64,000 nucleotides of DNA, from NCBI RefSeq assembly GCF_003352065.1, contig NZ_CP025803.1, positions 558,001 through 622,000 on the forward strand, in the 5' to 3' direction. Shown here piece after piece: positions 9,815-18,128 of this stretch (positions are counted from its first letter, which is position 1; each line of letters begins with the position of its first letter). Below the pieces are notes generated by a model that was given only the letters and a program-made list of their open reading frames with translations, made no database searches and was not told the DNA's origin. The DNA comes from Sulfitobacter sp. SK011 (GTDB taxonomy: Bacteria > Pseudomonadota > Alphaproteobacteria > Rhodobacterales > Rhodobacteraceae). Position numbers and translations under genes: made by a program.

Positions 9815-11302
9815 ATGAAAACTTTTTTGATCCGGGGCGTGCCATTGGCAATGCAGCAGGATGGTTGGTGGATGGATGGCAACACTCGGGCCGACACGCG
9901 GGATCCAGAGGCCGCGTCAAAAACACCGCAAACGGGGCGGCTTGCCCTGCTGATACCCTTGATTGCGCTCGGCGATGTGTTGGTCTGGCAGGTTTTGCCA
10001 GGCTTGTCGCTGGCGGTTTTTGGTGCGGCTATTGTGGTGGCGGCGTTATGGGTTGCCGGGAAACAGATCAGCGGCCAAAGGTTTGGTCTGGTGGCGGGCG
10101 GCAGCGTGTTAGCGTTGTTGCCGTTGGTCGAGCTTGTGCAGCCCCTGTCACTGTTGATCGCGATCTGTGGCGTTTCAGCGATGTTGGCGCTGCTGGCGGG
10201 GTTGAACCCGGCGGAACTTGGCGGCGGTGCGTTGCGGTTATGGCCAATGGGTTTGCGGCAAACATTTGATGATGGCGCGCATATGCTGCGACACAAAGAT
10301 GGTGCCGGCCTGGCCGCGCTGGTTCAGCGGATGCTGATGGGGTGGCTGGTGCCCATCACGCTTGGGCTGGTCTTTTTGCTGTTGTTGCTTGAGGCAAACC
10401 CGATTGCCCAAGGCTGGGCGGATGCGGTTTGGCGCATAGACATCGCGTTGCCAAATGAAGACAGGCTGCTCTTTTGGCTTTGCCTGCTGCCGGTGATCTG
10501 GACGGCCCTATCGCTGACAAAAATGCGTGAGCGTCTGCGGGCCGTGCCACGTGCCCACAAGATGGGCCCAGCGCGGCAGGGCATCATCAATCCGGCATCG
10601 GTGACGCGGGCCTTGGTTTTGTTCAACGCTGTCTTTGCGCTACAGACCGCGATGGATGTGATCTATCTTTATGGCGGCGTGGGCCTGCCAGAGGGCATTA
10701 CCTATGCCGAATATGCGCATCGGGGCGCTTATCCTTTGGTGATCACCGCCTTGCTGGCGGGTGGATTTGCCCTGCTGACGCGACGCTGGACCGACGGCAA
10801 TCGGATGCTTCGCGCCTTGTTGATGTTTTGGGTTGCCCAAAACGTGATGCTGGTGGTCAGTTCACTGGTGCGCCTTGAGCTTTACGTTGAGGTGTATGGT
10901 CTGACGCATCTGCGGGTTGCCGCCGCGATCTGGATGGGTCTGGTCGCAGGGGGGCTGGCGTTGATCCTTTGGCAGGTCTGGCGGCGGCATCGCAACGGCT
11001 GGCTGATGCTGCGCGGCGGGGCAATGGCGGGTGTTGTGCTGTATGTCTGTGCGCTGGTCAGTTTCGATGCGGTGATCGCGCGCTACAATCTGAGCCATCC
11101 GGTGCAACGCGACACCTATCACCTGTGCTGGCTGGGCGATGCGGCCCAGCCAATCATTGCAGCACATGAATTGAAGCTTGGCCGACCCCTTTGCCACGCA
11201 CGATACCGGGTCAGAGCCCCACAAGACTGGCGCGAATGGGGCTTTCGCAATTGGCGCGCCCTGAGTAGCCTGCGGGACATGCAAGCCGAGGTCGCCCCGT
11301 GA
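9815..11302 (+). CDS. DUF4173-type polytopic membrane protein
   Basis: A 495-residue protein with many hydrophobic segments (for example residues ~40-90, 105-130, 170-190, 210-228 and several in 260-400), giving about 10-12 predicted membrane helices. The segment ITYAEYAHRGAYPLVITALL resembles the conserved core of DUF4173 proteins. The C-terminal ~80 residues are soluble and end with a WREWGFRNWRALSSLRDM segment. Function unknown. The stop overlaps the GTG start of a response regulator by 4 bases (GTGA), and a sensor kinase follows, so the three are translationally coupled. Start ATG 9815 has GAGG ten bases upstream; a later start near 9851 or 9872 is possible. Confidence 0.75.
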   Translation: MKTFLIRGVPLAMQQDGWWMDGNTRADTRDPEAASKTPQTGRLALLIPLIALGDVLVWQVLPGLSLAVFGAAIVVAALWVAGKQISGQRFGLVAGGSVLALLPLVELVQPLSLLIAICGVSAMLALLAGLNPAELGGGALRLWPMGLRQTFDDGAHMLRHKDGAGLAALVQRMLMGWLVPITLGLVFLLLLLEANPIAQGWADAVWRIDIALPNEDRLLFWLCLLPVIWTALSLTKMRERLRAVPRAHKMGPARQGIINPASVTRALVLFNAVFALQTAMDVIYLYGGVGLPEGITYAEYAHRGAYPLVITALLAGGFALLTRRWTDGNRMLRALLMFWVAQNVMLVVSSLVRLELYVEVYGLTHLRVAAAIWMGLVAGGLALILWQVWRRHRNGWLMLRGGAMAGVVLYVCALVSFDAVIARYNLSHPVQRDTYHLCWLGDAAQPIIAAHELKLGRPLCHARYRVRAPQDWREWGFRNWRALSSLRDMQAEVAP

Positions 11303-11997
11303 AGTCGCACATTCTGATTGTTGATGATGATCCACACATCCGGAACGTGATTTCGATCGCCCTGCGACAGGCGGGAATGCAAACCAGTGAGGCTGGAGAT
11401 GGCACCGAAGGATTGGCCAAGGCTCGGTCCGGGCGATTTGACTTGATCGTGCTGGACATCGGATTGCCGGAAATGGACGGGCTGCAGGTTTGCCGCACAT
11501 TGCGGGTCAGCGACCAGACGCCTGTTCTGTTCCTGACGGCGCGCGATGACGAGATCGACCGCGTTTTGGGGTTTGAACTGGGCGGCGATGACTACGTGAC
11601 CAAGCCGTTTTCACCCCGCGAACTGGTCGCCCGGATCAAAGCGATCCTCAAGCGCAGCGGCGCGGGACCGGTCAATACGAACGGGCAGGCTGTGCTGCAG
11701 ACCGGTAGCCTGGCAATTGACCCGGCGCGCCATCGGTGTCTCGTGAATGGGGTTCCGGTTGCCTTGACTGCGCGCGAGATGGGCATTTTGAACCATTTGA
11801 TGACGCGGCCCGATCAGGTTGTTCCTCGGCCTTCGCTGACCGACGCCGTTTATGGCGCGCATATTCATGTCTCGGACCGAACGGTGGACAGCCATCTGCG
11901 CAATTTACGTGCCAAACTGGCGGATGCGGGCTGCGCTGATGCGATCGAGACAATACATGGCGTTGGCATCAGGATGGGACCATGCCGCAGCGCGTGA
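11299..11997 (+). CDS. OmpR-family response regulator
   Basis: A 232-residue two-component regulator. The receiver domain (residues 1-~115) has the acidic pocket VDDD, the phospho-acceptor Asp in VLDIGLPEMDG and the lysine in YVTKPFSPREL. The C-terminal winged-helix domain has the typical ALTAREMGILNHL and HIHVSDRTVDSHLRNLRAKL. It starts with GTG, overlapping the stop of the DUF4173 gene (GTGA), and its own end overlaps the kinase gene by 16 bases. Its regulon is unknown; the coupled DUF4173 gene is the obvious candidate for a related function. Confidence 0.95.
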   Translation: MKSHILIVDDDPHIRNVISIALRQAGMQTSEAGDGTEGLAKARSGRFDLIVLDIGLPEMDGLQVCRTLRVSDQTPVLFLTARDDEIDRVLGFELGGDDYVTKPFSPRELVARIKAILKRSGAGPVNTNGQAVLQTGSLAIDPARHRCLVNGVPVALTAREMGILNHLMTRPDQVVPRPSLTDAVYGAHIHVSDRTVDSHLRNLRAKLADAGCADAIETIHGVGIRMGPCRSA

Positions 11998-12926
11998 GAC
12001 GCAAATGGCGCCCGCCCCTGGCCTTGGTGGTGGGGGGCACTCTGGCGGCCGTGCTGGGCGTGCCGCTTATTGGTATCGGGTATTTCAGGGTTGCTGGAAA
12101 TGTGCTGGGTTGGGCAGAAACCGCCTGGCTGATTGCGTGGATGGCAATTCTGTCGACGACAATCCTTGGCTTTCTGCTGTGGCGTCTGGTGTTGCGACCG
12201 GTTTATGCGCTGACGGCCCATGCCCGCGCCATGAAGGCCGGACGGGTGGATGCGCCGTTGCCGGTGCATTTTGGCACGCCGGAGTTCAGCGAGTTGGGAC
12301 AAAGTGTCATTGATATGGGCGATACCTTGCACAACCGCGCCTCTGGCTTGCGGGCCTATGCAAACCACGTGACCCACGAGCTTAAATCACCGCTCACCGC
12401 CATTTCCGGGGCGGCAGAATTGCTGCAGGGCGACGTGAACAAACAGGACCGTATTGTGCTGGCCGCAACGATTGAAGAAGCAGCGACGCGGATGGAACAT
12501 TTGCTGAGCGATATGCGCGCCCATGCCGCCGCAGGGCTGGAACGTGCGGGAGGGCAGGCGGATCTTGCCGAGGTGGCGGCAACGCTCACTGGTATCAACA
12601 CAAATGTCATGCAAGGTGGCACATTGCCCATTTCGGCGGATGATCTGCGGGCGGTACTGACCCAGCTTGCACAGAACGCAGCAGGTCACGGGGCGTCAAG
12701 CCTTGATCTAAGTTGGGCTGACGGGGTTCTGCGGGTCACAGATGATGGCCAAGGCGTGGCCCCCGGCAACCAGTCGCGGTTGTTTGATCCGTTTTTCACC
12801 ACAACGAGGACCGAAGGGGGTACGGGCATGGGCTTGCCAATTGCGCAAGCATTGCTGGGCGCGCACGGTGGCAAGATTGTATTTGTACCGTCGGAACAGG
12901 GCGCACGGTTTGATATCTCGTTCTGA
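11982..12926 (+). CDS. Sensor histidine kinase
   Basis: A compact 314-residue kinase with two N-terminal membrane helices (about residues 12-35 and 46-68) and almost no periplasmic loop between them, then a HAMP-like stretch. The HisKA motif is ANHVTHELKSPLTAISG. The ATPase domain has the N-box LTQLAQNAAGHGA, the G1 box VTDDGQGVAPGN, FDPFFTT and the G2 box GGTGMGLPIAQALL. With no sensor loop it may read a signal from another membrane protein; the DUF4173 protein encoded two genes upstream is the natural candidate. That link is inference. Confidence 0.94.
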   Translation: MPQRVRRKWRPPLALVVGGTLAAVLGVPLIGIGYFRVAGNVLGWAETAWLIAWMAILSTTILGFLLWRLVLRPVYALTAHARAMKAGRVDAPLPVHFGTPEFSELGQSVIDMGDTLHNRASGLRAYANHVTHELKSPLTAISGAAELLQGDVNKQDRIVLAATIEEAATRMEHLLSDMRAHAAAGLERAGGQADLAEVAATLTGINTNVMQGGTLPISADDLRAVLTQLAQNAAGHGASSLDLSWADGVLRVTDDGQGVAPGNQSRLFDPFFTTTRTEGGTGMGLPIAQALLGAHGGKIVFVPSEQGARFDISF

Positions 12927-12940
12927 CTGCCAATCGAGAT

Positions 12941-12986
12941 TGAGAATAATTCGCAACTAGATTGACTTAGTTGCGAATTATTCTCA
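12941..12986. promoter_or_regulatory. 46-bp perfect dyad, candidate Mur/Fur operator of sitABCD
   Basis: The left arm TGAGAATAATTCGCAACTA (12941-12959) and the right arm (12968-12986) are exact reverse complements, 19 bp each, with an 8-base spacer. Each arm on its own looks like a Fur-family box (GAATAATTC core), and the CGCAACTA end resembles, from memory, rhizobial Mur-responsive sequences for manganese. The dyad sits between the kinase stop and the sitA start and covers the putative promoter. It could also act as a transcript-end hairpin for the kinase gene, but no T-run follows. Confidence 0.75.
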
Positions 12987-12990
12987 TATA
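12962..12990 (+). promoter_or_regulatory. Putative sigma-70 promoter of sitABCD inside the dyad
   Basis: TTGACT (12962-12967), in the dyad spacer, is a near-consensus -35 box. A 17-base spacing leads to CATATA (12985-12990) as -10; TATAGA at 12987-12992 with 19 bases is the alternative. The predicted start of transcription is at or next to the A of the sitA ATG (12997), which implies little or no 5' leader. Prediction by eye. Confidence 0.5.
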
Positions 12991-12996
12991 GAGACC

Positions 12997-13977
12997 ATGA
13001 AAATAAATTTTGCATCAGCCCCGTTGACCCGACGCGCTACCCTATTGGGGGGCATGGCATTGATCAGCACCGCCTCGCTGGTCAGGGCCGCTGATACCAT
13101 TGCGATTGTGGCGACCACGGGCATGATTGCCGATGCCGCCCGCCGGATCGGCGGCGATTTTGTGACTGTCCGCGCGCTGATGGGACCGGGTGTTGATCCG
13201 CACGGATACCGCCAGACCCGCAGCGATATCGTTGCCATGACCCGCGCCGATCTGGTGCTCTGGCACGGACTTTATCTTGAGGCGCAGATGGAGCGGTTCT
13301 TTGAAGAGCTCGCTGGCAAACGCACCGTCGTGGCGGTCGCAGAAGCTTTGCCAAAAGACAGTTTGCTGAGCCATCCGTCTTATGACGGGCGATTTGATCC
13401 GCATGTGTGGATGGACCCCACCACCTGGCAGGGCGTCGTCAGCGAAATCACCGCGGCCTTGTCAGCGGCGCGCCCAGAGCATGCGGATGCCTTTGCGCAA
13501 AATGCCAGCACCTATCAGTCAGAACTGACGGCGCTGGCGGCCTATGCTAATGATGCGCTGACCAAAGTACCCCAAGATCAGCGTGTTCTGGTCACTGCCC
13601 ATGATGCCTTTGGTTATTTCGGACGGGCGTTTGGGTTTGAGGTTATTGGCATTCAGGGCATTTCCACAGCAAGCGAAGCTGGCCTGAACCGGATCAGCGA
13701 ATTGGTTGATGACCTTGTGGCCCGCAAAATCGGGGCCGTTTTTGTGGAAACCTCAGTCTCGGACCGCAATATGCGCGCCTTGATCGAAGGGGCTGGCGCA
13801 CAGGGGCACGAGGTACGCATTGGCGGATCGCTTTTCAGTGATGCAATGGGGTCCGATGGCACCTATGAGGGCACTTATATTGGCATGATTGACCACAATG
13901 TCACCACCATCGCGACTGCGTTGGGTGCTGATATCCCGGCATCGGGGATGCAGGGAAAACTGGCGCAGGGAAGCTGA
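12997..13977 (+). CDS. sitA: Metal ABC transporter substrate-binding protein (Mn2+/Zn2+ type)
   Basis: A 326-residue cluster A-I binding protein that captures a divalent metal in the periplasm. The export signal has a twin-arginine look: TRRATLLGG followed by a hydrophobic stretch ending LVRAADT. The four expected ligands are visible: His in VDPHGYRQ, His in FDPHVWMDP, Glu in VFVETSVSD and Asp in LFSDAMGSDG. There is no His-rich loop of the ZnuA kind, which favours manganese or iron over zinc, as does the Mur-like operator. No good ribosome site precedes ATG 12997. The internal ATG at 13054 has one (GGGGGG) but would delete the Tat motif. Confidence 0.9.
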   Translation: MKINFASAPLTRRATLLGGMALISTASLVRAADTIAIVATTGMIADAARRIGGDFVTVRALMGPGVDPHGYRQTRSDIVAMTRADLVLWHGLYLEAQMERFFEELAGKRTVVAVAEALPKDSLLSHPSYDGRFDPHVWMDPTTWQGVVSEITAALSAARPEHADAFAQNASTYQSELTALAAYANDALTKVPQDQRVLVTAHDAFGYFGRAFGFEVIGIQGISTASEAGLNRISELVDDLVARKIGAVFVETSVSDRNMRALIEGAGAQGHEVRIGGSLFSDAMGSDGTYEGTYIGMIDHNVTTIATALGADIPASGMQGKLAQGS

Positions 13978-13980
13978 TCA

Positions 13981-14781
13981 ATGAGTGTTGAACTGGCCAC
14001 AACCCAAGACGCGGACCCCGTTAAAGTGAACCGCGAGAACAGTCCGCTGGCAATACGTGGCATGACGGTTTCATATGGCCAGAAGCCCGCTATTTTCTCT
14101 GTCGATATGACGGTCGAGACTGGCAAAATGACAGCGATCATCGGGCCGAATGGGGCGGGGAAATCCACTTTGCTGAAGGCGGCATTGGGCATCCTCAAAC
14201 CCCTGGCCGGGACGACCACGATCTACGGCAAACCCGTTGACGACCAGCGCCACCGCATCGCCTATGTGCCGCAACGGGCCTCTGTAGACTGGGATTTCCC
14301 CACGCGGGTGATCGACGTGGTGCTGATGGGGCTTTATCCTCAGCTTGGTCTTTTGGGTCGGGTCAGGCCCGCCCATCGCGAAAAGGCAAAGGGGTGTCTG
14401 GCCCGTGTCGGAATGGAGGATTTTGCCACGCGCCAAATTGGTCAGCTTTCAGGGGGTCAGCAACAGCGTGTCTTCTTGGCGCGCGCGCTGGCGCAGGATG
14501 CGGATCTGTATCTGTTGGACGAGCCTTTTGCAGGCGTCGATGCCGCCACCGAAAAAGCGATTATTGCCGTTCTGAAATCCTTGCGTGATGCCGGTAAAAC
14601 GGTTGTTGCAGTACATCATGACCTCAGCACTGTTGCGGAGTATTTTGACAATGTGTTTCTGATCAACACCCGCCGTGTGGCCGAAGGGCCGGTTGCAACG
14701 ACATTCACGACCCAGATGTTGCAAGACGCCTATGGCGGGCGTCTGGCCGCCCCACAGATGGAGGCGCTGCAGCTCATATGA
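13981..14781 (+). CDS. sitB: Metal ABC transporter ATP-binding protein
   Basis: A 266-residue ABC ATPase that powers the SitCD permease. Walker A is IIGPNGAGKSTLL, the signature is LSGGQQQRVFLARAL, Walker B is LYLLDEPFAGVD, and the switch histidine lies in VVAVHHDLST. The N-terminal ~20 residues before the domain are an unusual polar extension (MSVELATTQDADPVKVNREN). The gene begins 3 bases after sitA and ends in an ATGA overlap with sitC. The MntB/SitB/ZnuC group fits the operon; the exact metal is inferred from the neighbours. Confidence 0.93.
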   Translation: MSVELATTQDADPVKVNRENSPLAIRGMTVSYGQKPAIFSVDMTVETGKMTAIIGPNGAGKSTLLKAALGILKPLAGTTTIYGKPVDDQRHRIAYVPQRASVDWDFPTRVIDVVLMGLYPQLGLLGRVRPAHREKAKGCLARVGMEDFATRQIGQLSGGQQQRVFLARALAQDADLYLLDEPFAGVDAATEKAIIAVLKSLRDAGKTVVAVHHDLSTVAEYFDNVFLINTRRVAEGPVATTFTTQMLQDAYGGRLAAPQMEALQLI

Positions 14782-15983
14782 TCTGGGACGCGCTGACGCT
14801 TCAATTGGGGTATAACGCCACGCTGGTGACACTGGGTGCAGCCCTTTTGGGTATGGCCGCCGGTGTAGGGGGAACATTCCTTTTCTTGCGCAAACGCGCA
14901 CTGGTCAGTGATGCAATCAGCCACGCAACGCTGCCGGGTGTTGCGCTGGCTTTCATGCTGATGGTGGCGCTGGGCGGCGAGGGGCGCAATCTGGTGGGCC
15001 TGCTGGGCGGTGCGGCTCTGTCCGCGGCGACTGGATTGCTGTTGGTATCCTGGCTTACGACGCGCACGCGATTGGCCGAAGACGCAGCGATTGGATCTGT
15101 CCTGTCGGTGTTCTTCGGCTTTGGGATCGTGCTGTTGACAGTGATCCAAACGATGAGCGCGGGACGACAAGCCGGGCTTGAAGGGTTTCTGCTTGGCTCA
15201 ACTGCGGGGATGTTGCGCGCCGACGCATTGGTGATTGCGGGGTCTGCTGCGTTCACACTGGCGCTGGTGCTTTTGATGCGCCGCCCGCTCACACTTGCGT
15301 CTTTCGATCCCGATTTTGCAATTTCATTGGGGCAGAATGTAAGGCGCACTGATCTTGCAATGATGGGGCTGGTGCTGGCGGTGACAGTTGTGGGGCTGAA
15401 AATTGTTGGCCTGATCTTGATTGTGGCCTTGCTGATCATCCCGCCTGTGACAGCGCGCTTCTGGACCGAACGGACCGACCATGTTGTGCTGATCGCCGGG
15501 GTGCTGGGTGGCCTGTCCGCCTACATCGGTGCCGCACTCTCTGCATCTTTGCCAGACATGCCGACCGGACCCATTATCGTTTTGGTTAGTTTCGGCTTTT
15601 TCGCAGTGTCATTGTTGCTGGCCCCCGGTCGCGGCGTTGCATCGGCAGTGCTGCGCCACACCGCCTATCAACGCAGGGTTCATTTGCGGCAGGGGTTGCT
15701 GGCGCTGGCGCATGGACAGCCGATATACGAGCGCCTCACGCTCCGGCTGCTTCGGGCCCAAGGGTGGGCATTGCCCGATGGCGTTGCGACAAAAGAAGGC
15801 CGCGCGCGTGCGACAAAAGCACTGCGTGACGAAACCCGGTGGCAGATCATCCGCAGGGACCCGGCCTATGAAGCTGCTGCATCGTTCTATGACGGGCTGA
15901 CCGAGATCGAAACAGTGCTCACGCCCGACCAAATCACCGAAGTGGACAGCCGCATTGACCTGCGCGCCGTGGTACCGGCATGA
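14778..15983 (+). CDS. sitC: Metal ABC transporter permease with a C-terminal cytoplasmic extension
   Basis: A 401-residue ABC-3 family permease. The first ~285 residues have about eight membrane helices and the typical SDAISHATLPGVALAF motif near the N-terminus. The last ~110 residues are soluble and charged (from about HTAYQRRVHLRQGLL to the end) and look like a winged-helix module (IYERLTLRLLRAQGW, TKEGRARATKALRDE). Such an extension is known in some manganese/iron permeases and absent from ordinary ZnuB-type proteins; its role is not established. The gene overlaps sitB and sitD by 4 bases each. Confidence 0.9.
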   Translation: MIWDALTLQLGYNATLVTLGAALLGMAAGVGGTFLFLRKRALVSDAISHATLPGVALAFMLMVALGGEGRNLVGLLGGAALSAATGLLLVSWLTTRTRLAEDAAIGSVLSVFFGFGIVLLTVIQTMSAGRQAGLEGFLLGSTAGMLRADALVIAGSAAFTLALVLLMRRPLTLASFDPDFAISLGQNVRRTDLAMMGLVLAVTVVGLKIVGLILIVALLIIPPVTARFWTERTDHVVLIAGVLGGLSAYIGAALSASLPDMPTGPIIVLVSFGFFAVSLLLAPGRGVASAVLRHTAYQRRVHLRQGLLALAHGQPIYERLTLRLLRAQGWALPDGVATKEGRARATKALRDETRWQIIRRDPAYEAAASFYDGLTEIETVLTPDQITEVDSRIDLRAVVPA

Positions 15984-16909
15984 GCGGCGCGGAATTTGTT
16001 CCCCTGTCGCTGGTGCCGATGCTGACGGGCATTTTCGTTGCCGTGGCCTGTGGGTTACCGGGCAATTTTCTGGTGTTGCGACGTCAGGCGTTGATCGGGG
16101 ATGCGATCAGCCACGTTGTCCTGCCGGGTATCGTTGTTGCGTTTCTTGTGACCGGTGTTGTGACCACATGGCCCATGTTGCTGGGGGCCGCCGGTGCCGC
16201 CGTGGTGGCGGTTATCGGGATTGAGGCGGTCCGGCGTTTGGGCAAGATCGAAGCCGGTGCCGCAATGGGCGTTATTTTTACATCCATGTTTGCAGGCGGT
16301 GTGCTGCTGTTGGAGCAGTCTGATACCAGCAGCGTCCATCTGGATGTTGAACATGCGCTTTACGGTAATCTGGAAAGCCTGATCTGGCTGGACGCGACCG
16401 GATGGCACTCCCTGCTGGATCCTGTTGCGCTGGCTGGCTTGCCGGTTGAATTGCCACGTATGGCCATCACACTTGTGGCCGTTGCACTGTTTATTTTCGT
16501 ATTTTGGCGGCCGCTCAAGATCAGCACATTTGACGAAGGCTTCGCGCGGACCATCGGCCTGCGCACCAGTCCACTGGGGCTGGCGCTGGTGATCATGGCG
16601 GCAATCGCGGCGGTTGCGGCCTTTGATGCGGTTGGCAGCATCATTGTGATCGCGATGTTTATCTGTCCGCCTGCAGCAGCACGGCTGATGACCAATCGAC
16701 TGGAACATCAGGTGGCATGGTCTGTGGTCTTTGCCACAGTTTCAGCTGTCATTGGGTATGTTCTGGCGGGATACGGCCCTTTGTGGATCGGTCTTGCCGA
16801 TAGTGTTTCCGCGGCGGGTATGATTGCCACGGTCTCCGGTGTTCTTTTGGGGATCGCAGCGCTTTTTGGCCCGCATCGCCTGCGCGGTTCAACTGCCCCG
16901 GTAGGTTGA
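15980..16909 (+). CDS. sitD: Metal ABC transporter permease
   Basis: A second ABC-3 family permease of 309 residues with about eight membrane helices and the family motif GDAISHVVLPGIVVAF. Unlike SitC it ends soon after the last helix. Two different permeases plus one ATPase and one binding protein is the SitABCD arrangement, which supports manganese (or Mn/Fe) import rather than the single-permease ZnuABC. Its 3' end overlaps the convergent uraH gene by 21 bases. Confidence 0.92.
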   Translation: MSGAEFVPLSLVPMLTGIFVAVACGLPGNFLVLRRQALIGDAISHVVLPGIVVAFLVTGVVTTWPMLLGAAGAAVVAVIGIEAVRRLGKIEAGAAMGVIFTSMFAGGVLLLEQSDTSSVHLDVEHALYGNLESLIWLDATGWHSLLDPVALAGLPVELPRMAITLVAVALFIFVFWRPLKISTFDEGFARTIGLRTSPLGLALVIMAAIAAVAAFDAVGSIIVIAMFICPPAAARLMTNRLEHQVAWSVVFATVSAVIGYVLAGYGPLWIGLADSVSAAGMIATVSGVLLGIAALFGPHRLRGSTAPVG

Positions 16910-17248
16910 AAAACCGAACGGCGACAACAAGAGAGGTACGTGATAATGCGCATCCGCATCAGAGATCCCAAATCGGATCGGTATTTCGTCTAGGAACCGT
17001 GGGCTTTCCGGCGCGGCCCCGGATCGATCGAGATAGGTGCCGGCATCAAAGACCAACTCATATGTGCCGGTGACGCATTGCCCCTTTGGCAGAATTGGCG
17101 TTTCTGTGCGCCCATCAGAATTCGTCTGCATTGTCGCAAGCTTGAGGCGGTTTGCCCCGTCAATCCGATAAAGAGTGATTGTCATCCCGCCTGCAGGCAG
17201 CCCGCGGGCCGTATCAAGGACATGCGTCGTCAAATATCCAGCAGACAT
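16889..17248 (-). CDS. uraH: 5-hydroxyisourate hydrolase (transthyretin-like)
   Basis: UraH hydrolyses 5-hydroxyisourate, the product of urate oxidation, to OHCU in purine degradation. The 119-residue protein has the N-terminal family signature LTTHVLDTARGLPA, internal TELVFDAGTYLDRSG-like strands, and the diagnostic C-terminus FSTYRGS. ATG 17248 is preferred: the purine-rich GAGGGGGAA lies seven bases upstream, while the GTG three bases earlier is too close to it. It stands alone here, with no urate oxidase or OHCU decarboxylase gene beside it, and it converges with sitD. Confidence 0.95.
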   Translation of the reverse strand: MSAGYLTTHVLDTARGLPAGGMTITLYRIDGANRLKLATMQTNSDGRTETPILPKGQCVTGTYELVFDAGTYLDRSGAAPESPRFLDEIPIRFGISDADAHYHVPLLLSPFGFSTYRGS

Positions 17249-17507
17249 CACGGTTCCCCCTCTTGGCTATCTCAGGTTGAAAGGGGCAGGATAGAGGCCA
17301 TCCAGCCAAGGTCAATGTCGTCAATCTGACCAGGATAGATGCCAATTCGACTCACTGTTCCACTCATTCGACATTTTTGCCAAAGTGATTCGTTTTTGCT
17401 TTGACCTCCGAATCATCATTTGACTATATGTAGCCCACAATCCAAGGGGTGCGCGGCTTGCCGGCCAGCGCAACTATATCTGGTAGTGCGTCTGGGGGGA
17501 CGATATC

Positions 17508-18128
17508 ATGTTAAGGTTGGCGGCAACGCTATTTGCAATTTTTTGCCTCGCCAGCGGCGTAGTTACAGCACAAGACATATTCAAAGAAGCCAAAGCGTCG
17601 TTCATTTTCAACGGCGAACGTGTGAACATCAGTCGAGAAAACCAAGAACCTGCTCGCATTGCCACACGTTTTTCGACCAATGGTGCAGAATGTGACGAGC
17701 CCTGTATCGCGCCGATGGTTATCGCAGATGGGATAGAAACGTTTGGCGAGCTCGATGTGCTTGCATTTCTGGTAAATGAAGTCGCAGGCAACACCGGTTT
17801 GATGGTGGATGCACGCATGCCGGCTGATCGGGCCAAGGGTTACATTCCCGGCACCGTGAGCCTTCCTTACGCGACGCTTTCGCCAGAAAATGAATTCAAG
17901 GACGAGATCCTGAGAGCCCTTGGTGTGCGCGAAATTGATGGCATGTTCACCTTTACAGACGCCCGCGAACTGCTGGTGTATGACAACGGGCCAAGCGCGG
18001 ATGACGCGGGAAAACTGGTTAGAAATCTTTTGGACGAAGGGTATCCTGCCAGCAAAATCCGATATTATCGCGGTGGCATGCAGGTTTGGGCGATCTTGGG
18101 CTTCAGTATAAAAGAAGTCACCTCATGA
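17508..18128 (+). CDS. Secreted rhodanese-like protein lacking the catalytic cysteine
   Basis: A 206-residue protein with a signal peptide (MLRLAATLFAIFCLASGVVTA), so periplasmic. The C-terminal half is a rhodanese fold: GLMVDARMPADRAKGYIPGTVSLPYATL, then LLVYDNGPSADDAGK and YYRGGMQVWAILGF. In active sulfurtransferases the loop after VY begins with Cys; here it reads DNGPSAD, so thiosulfate:cyanide activity is unlikely and a binding role is more plausible. Two other cysteines lie close together in ECDEPC. The last bases overlap the start of the LysM gene (ATGA), so the two are translationally coupled. The 256 bases between uraH and this gene show no feature I can name. Confidence 0.8.
   Translation: MLRLAATLFAIFCLASGVVTAQDIFKEAKASFIFNGERVNISRENQEPARIATRFSTNGAECDEPCIAPMVIADGIETFGELDVLAFLVNEVAGNTGLMVDARMPADRAKGYIPGTVSLPYATLSPENEFKDEILRALGVREIDGMFTFTDARELLVYDNGPSADDAGKLVRNLLDEGYPASKIRYYRGGMQVWAILGFSIKEVTS

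Noticed and set aside
12941-12986. Dyad as transposon end or CRISPR-like repeat
   Set aside because: Only one copy of the inverted pair exists, it lies exactly at a metal transporter promoter, and no transposase or spacer pattern is near.
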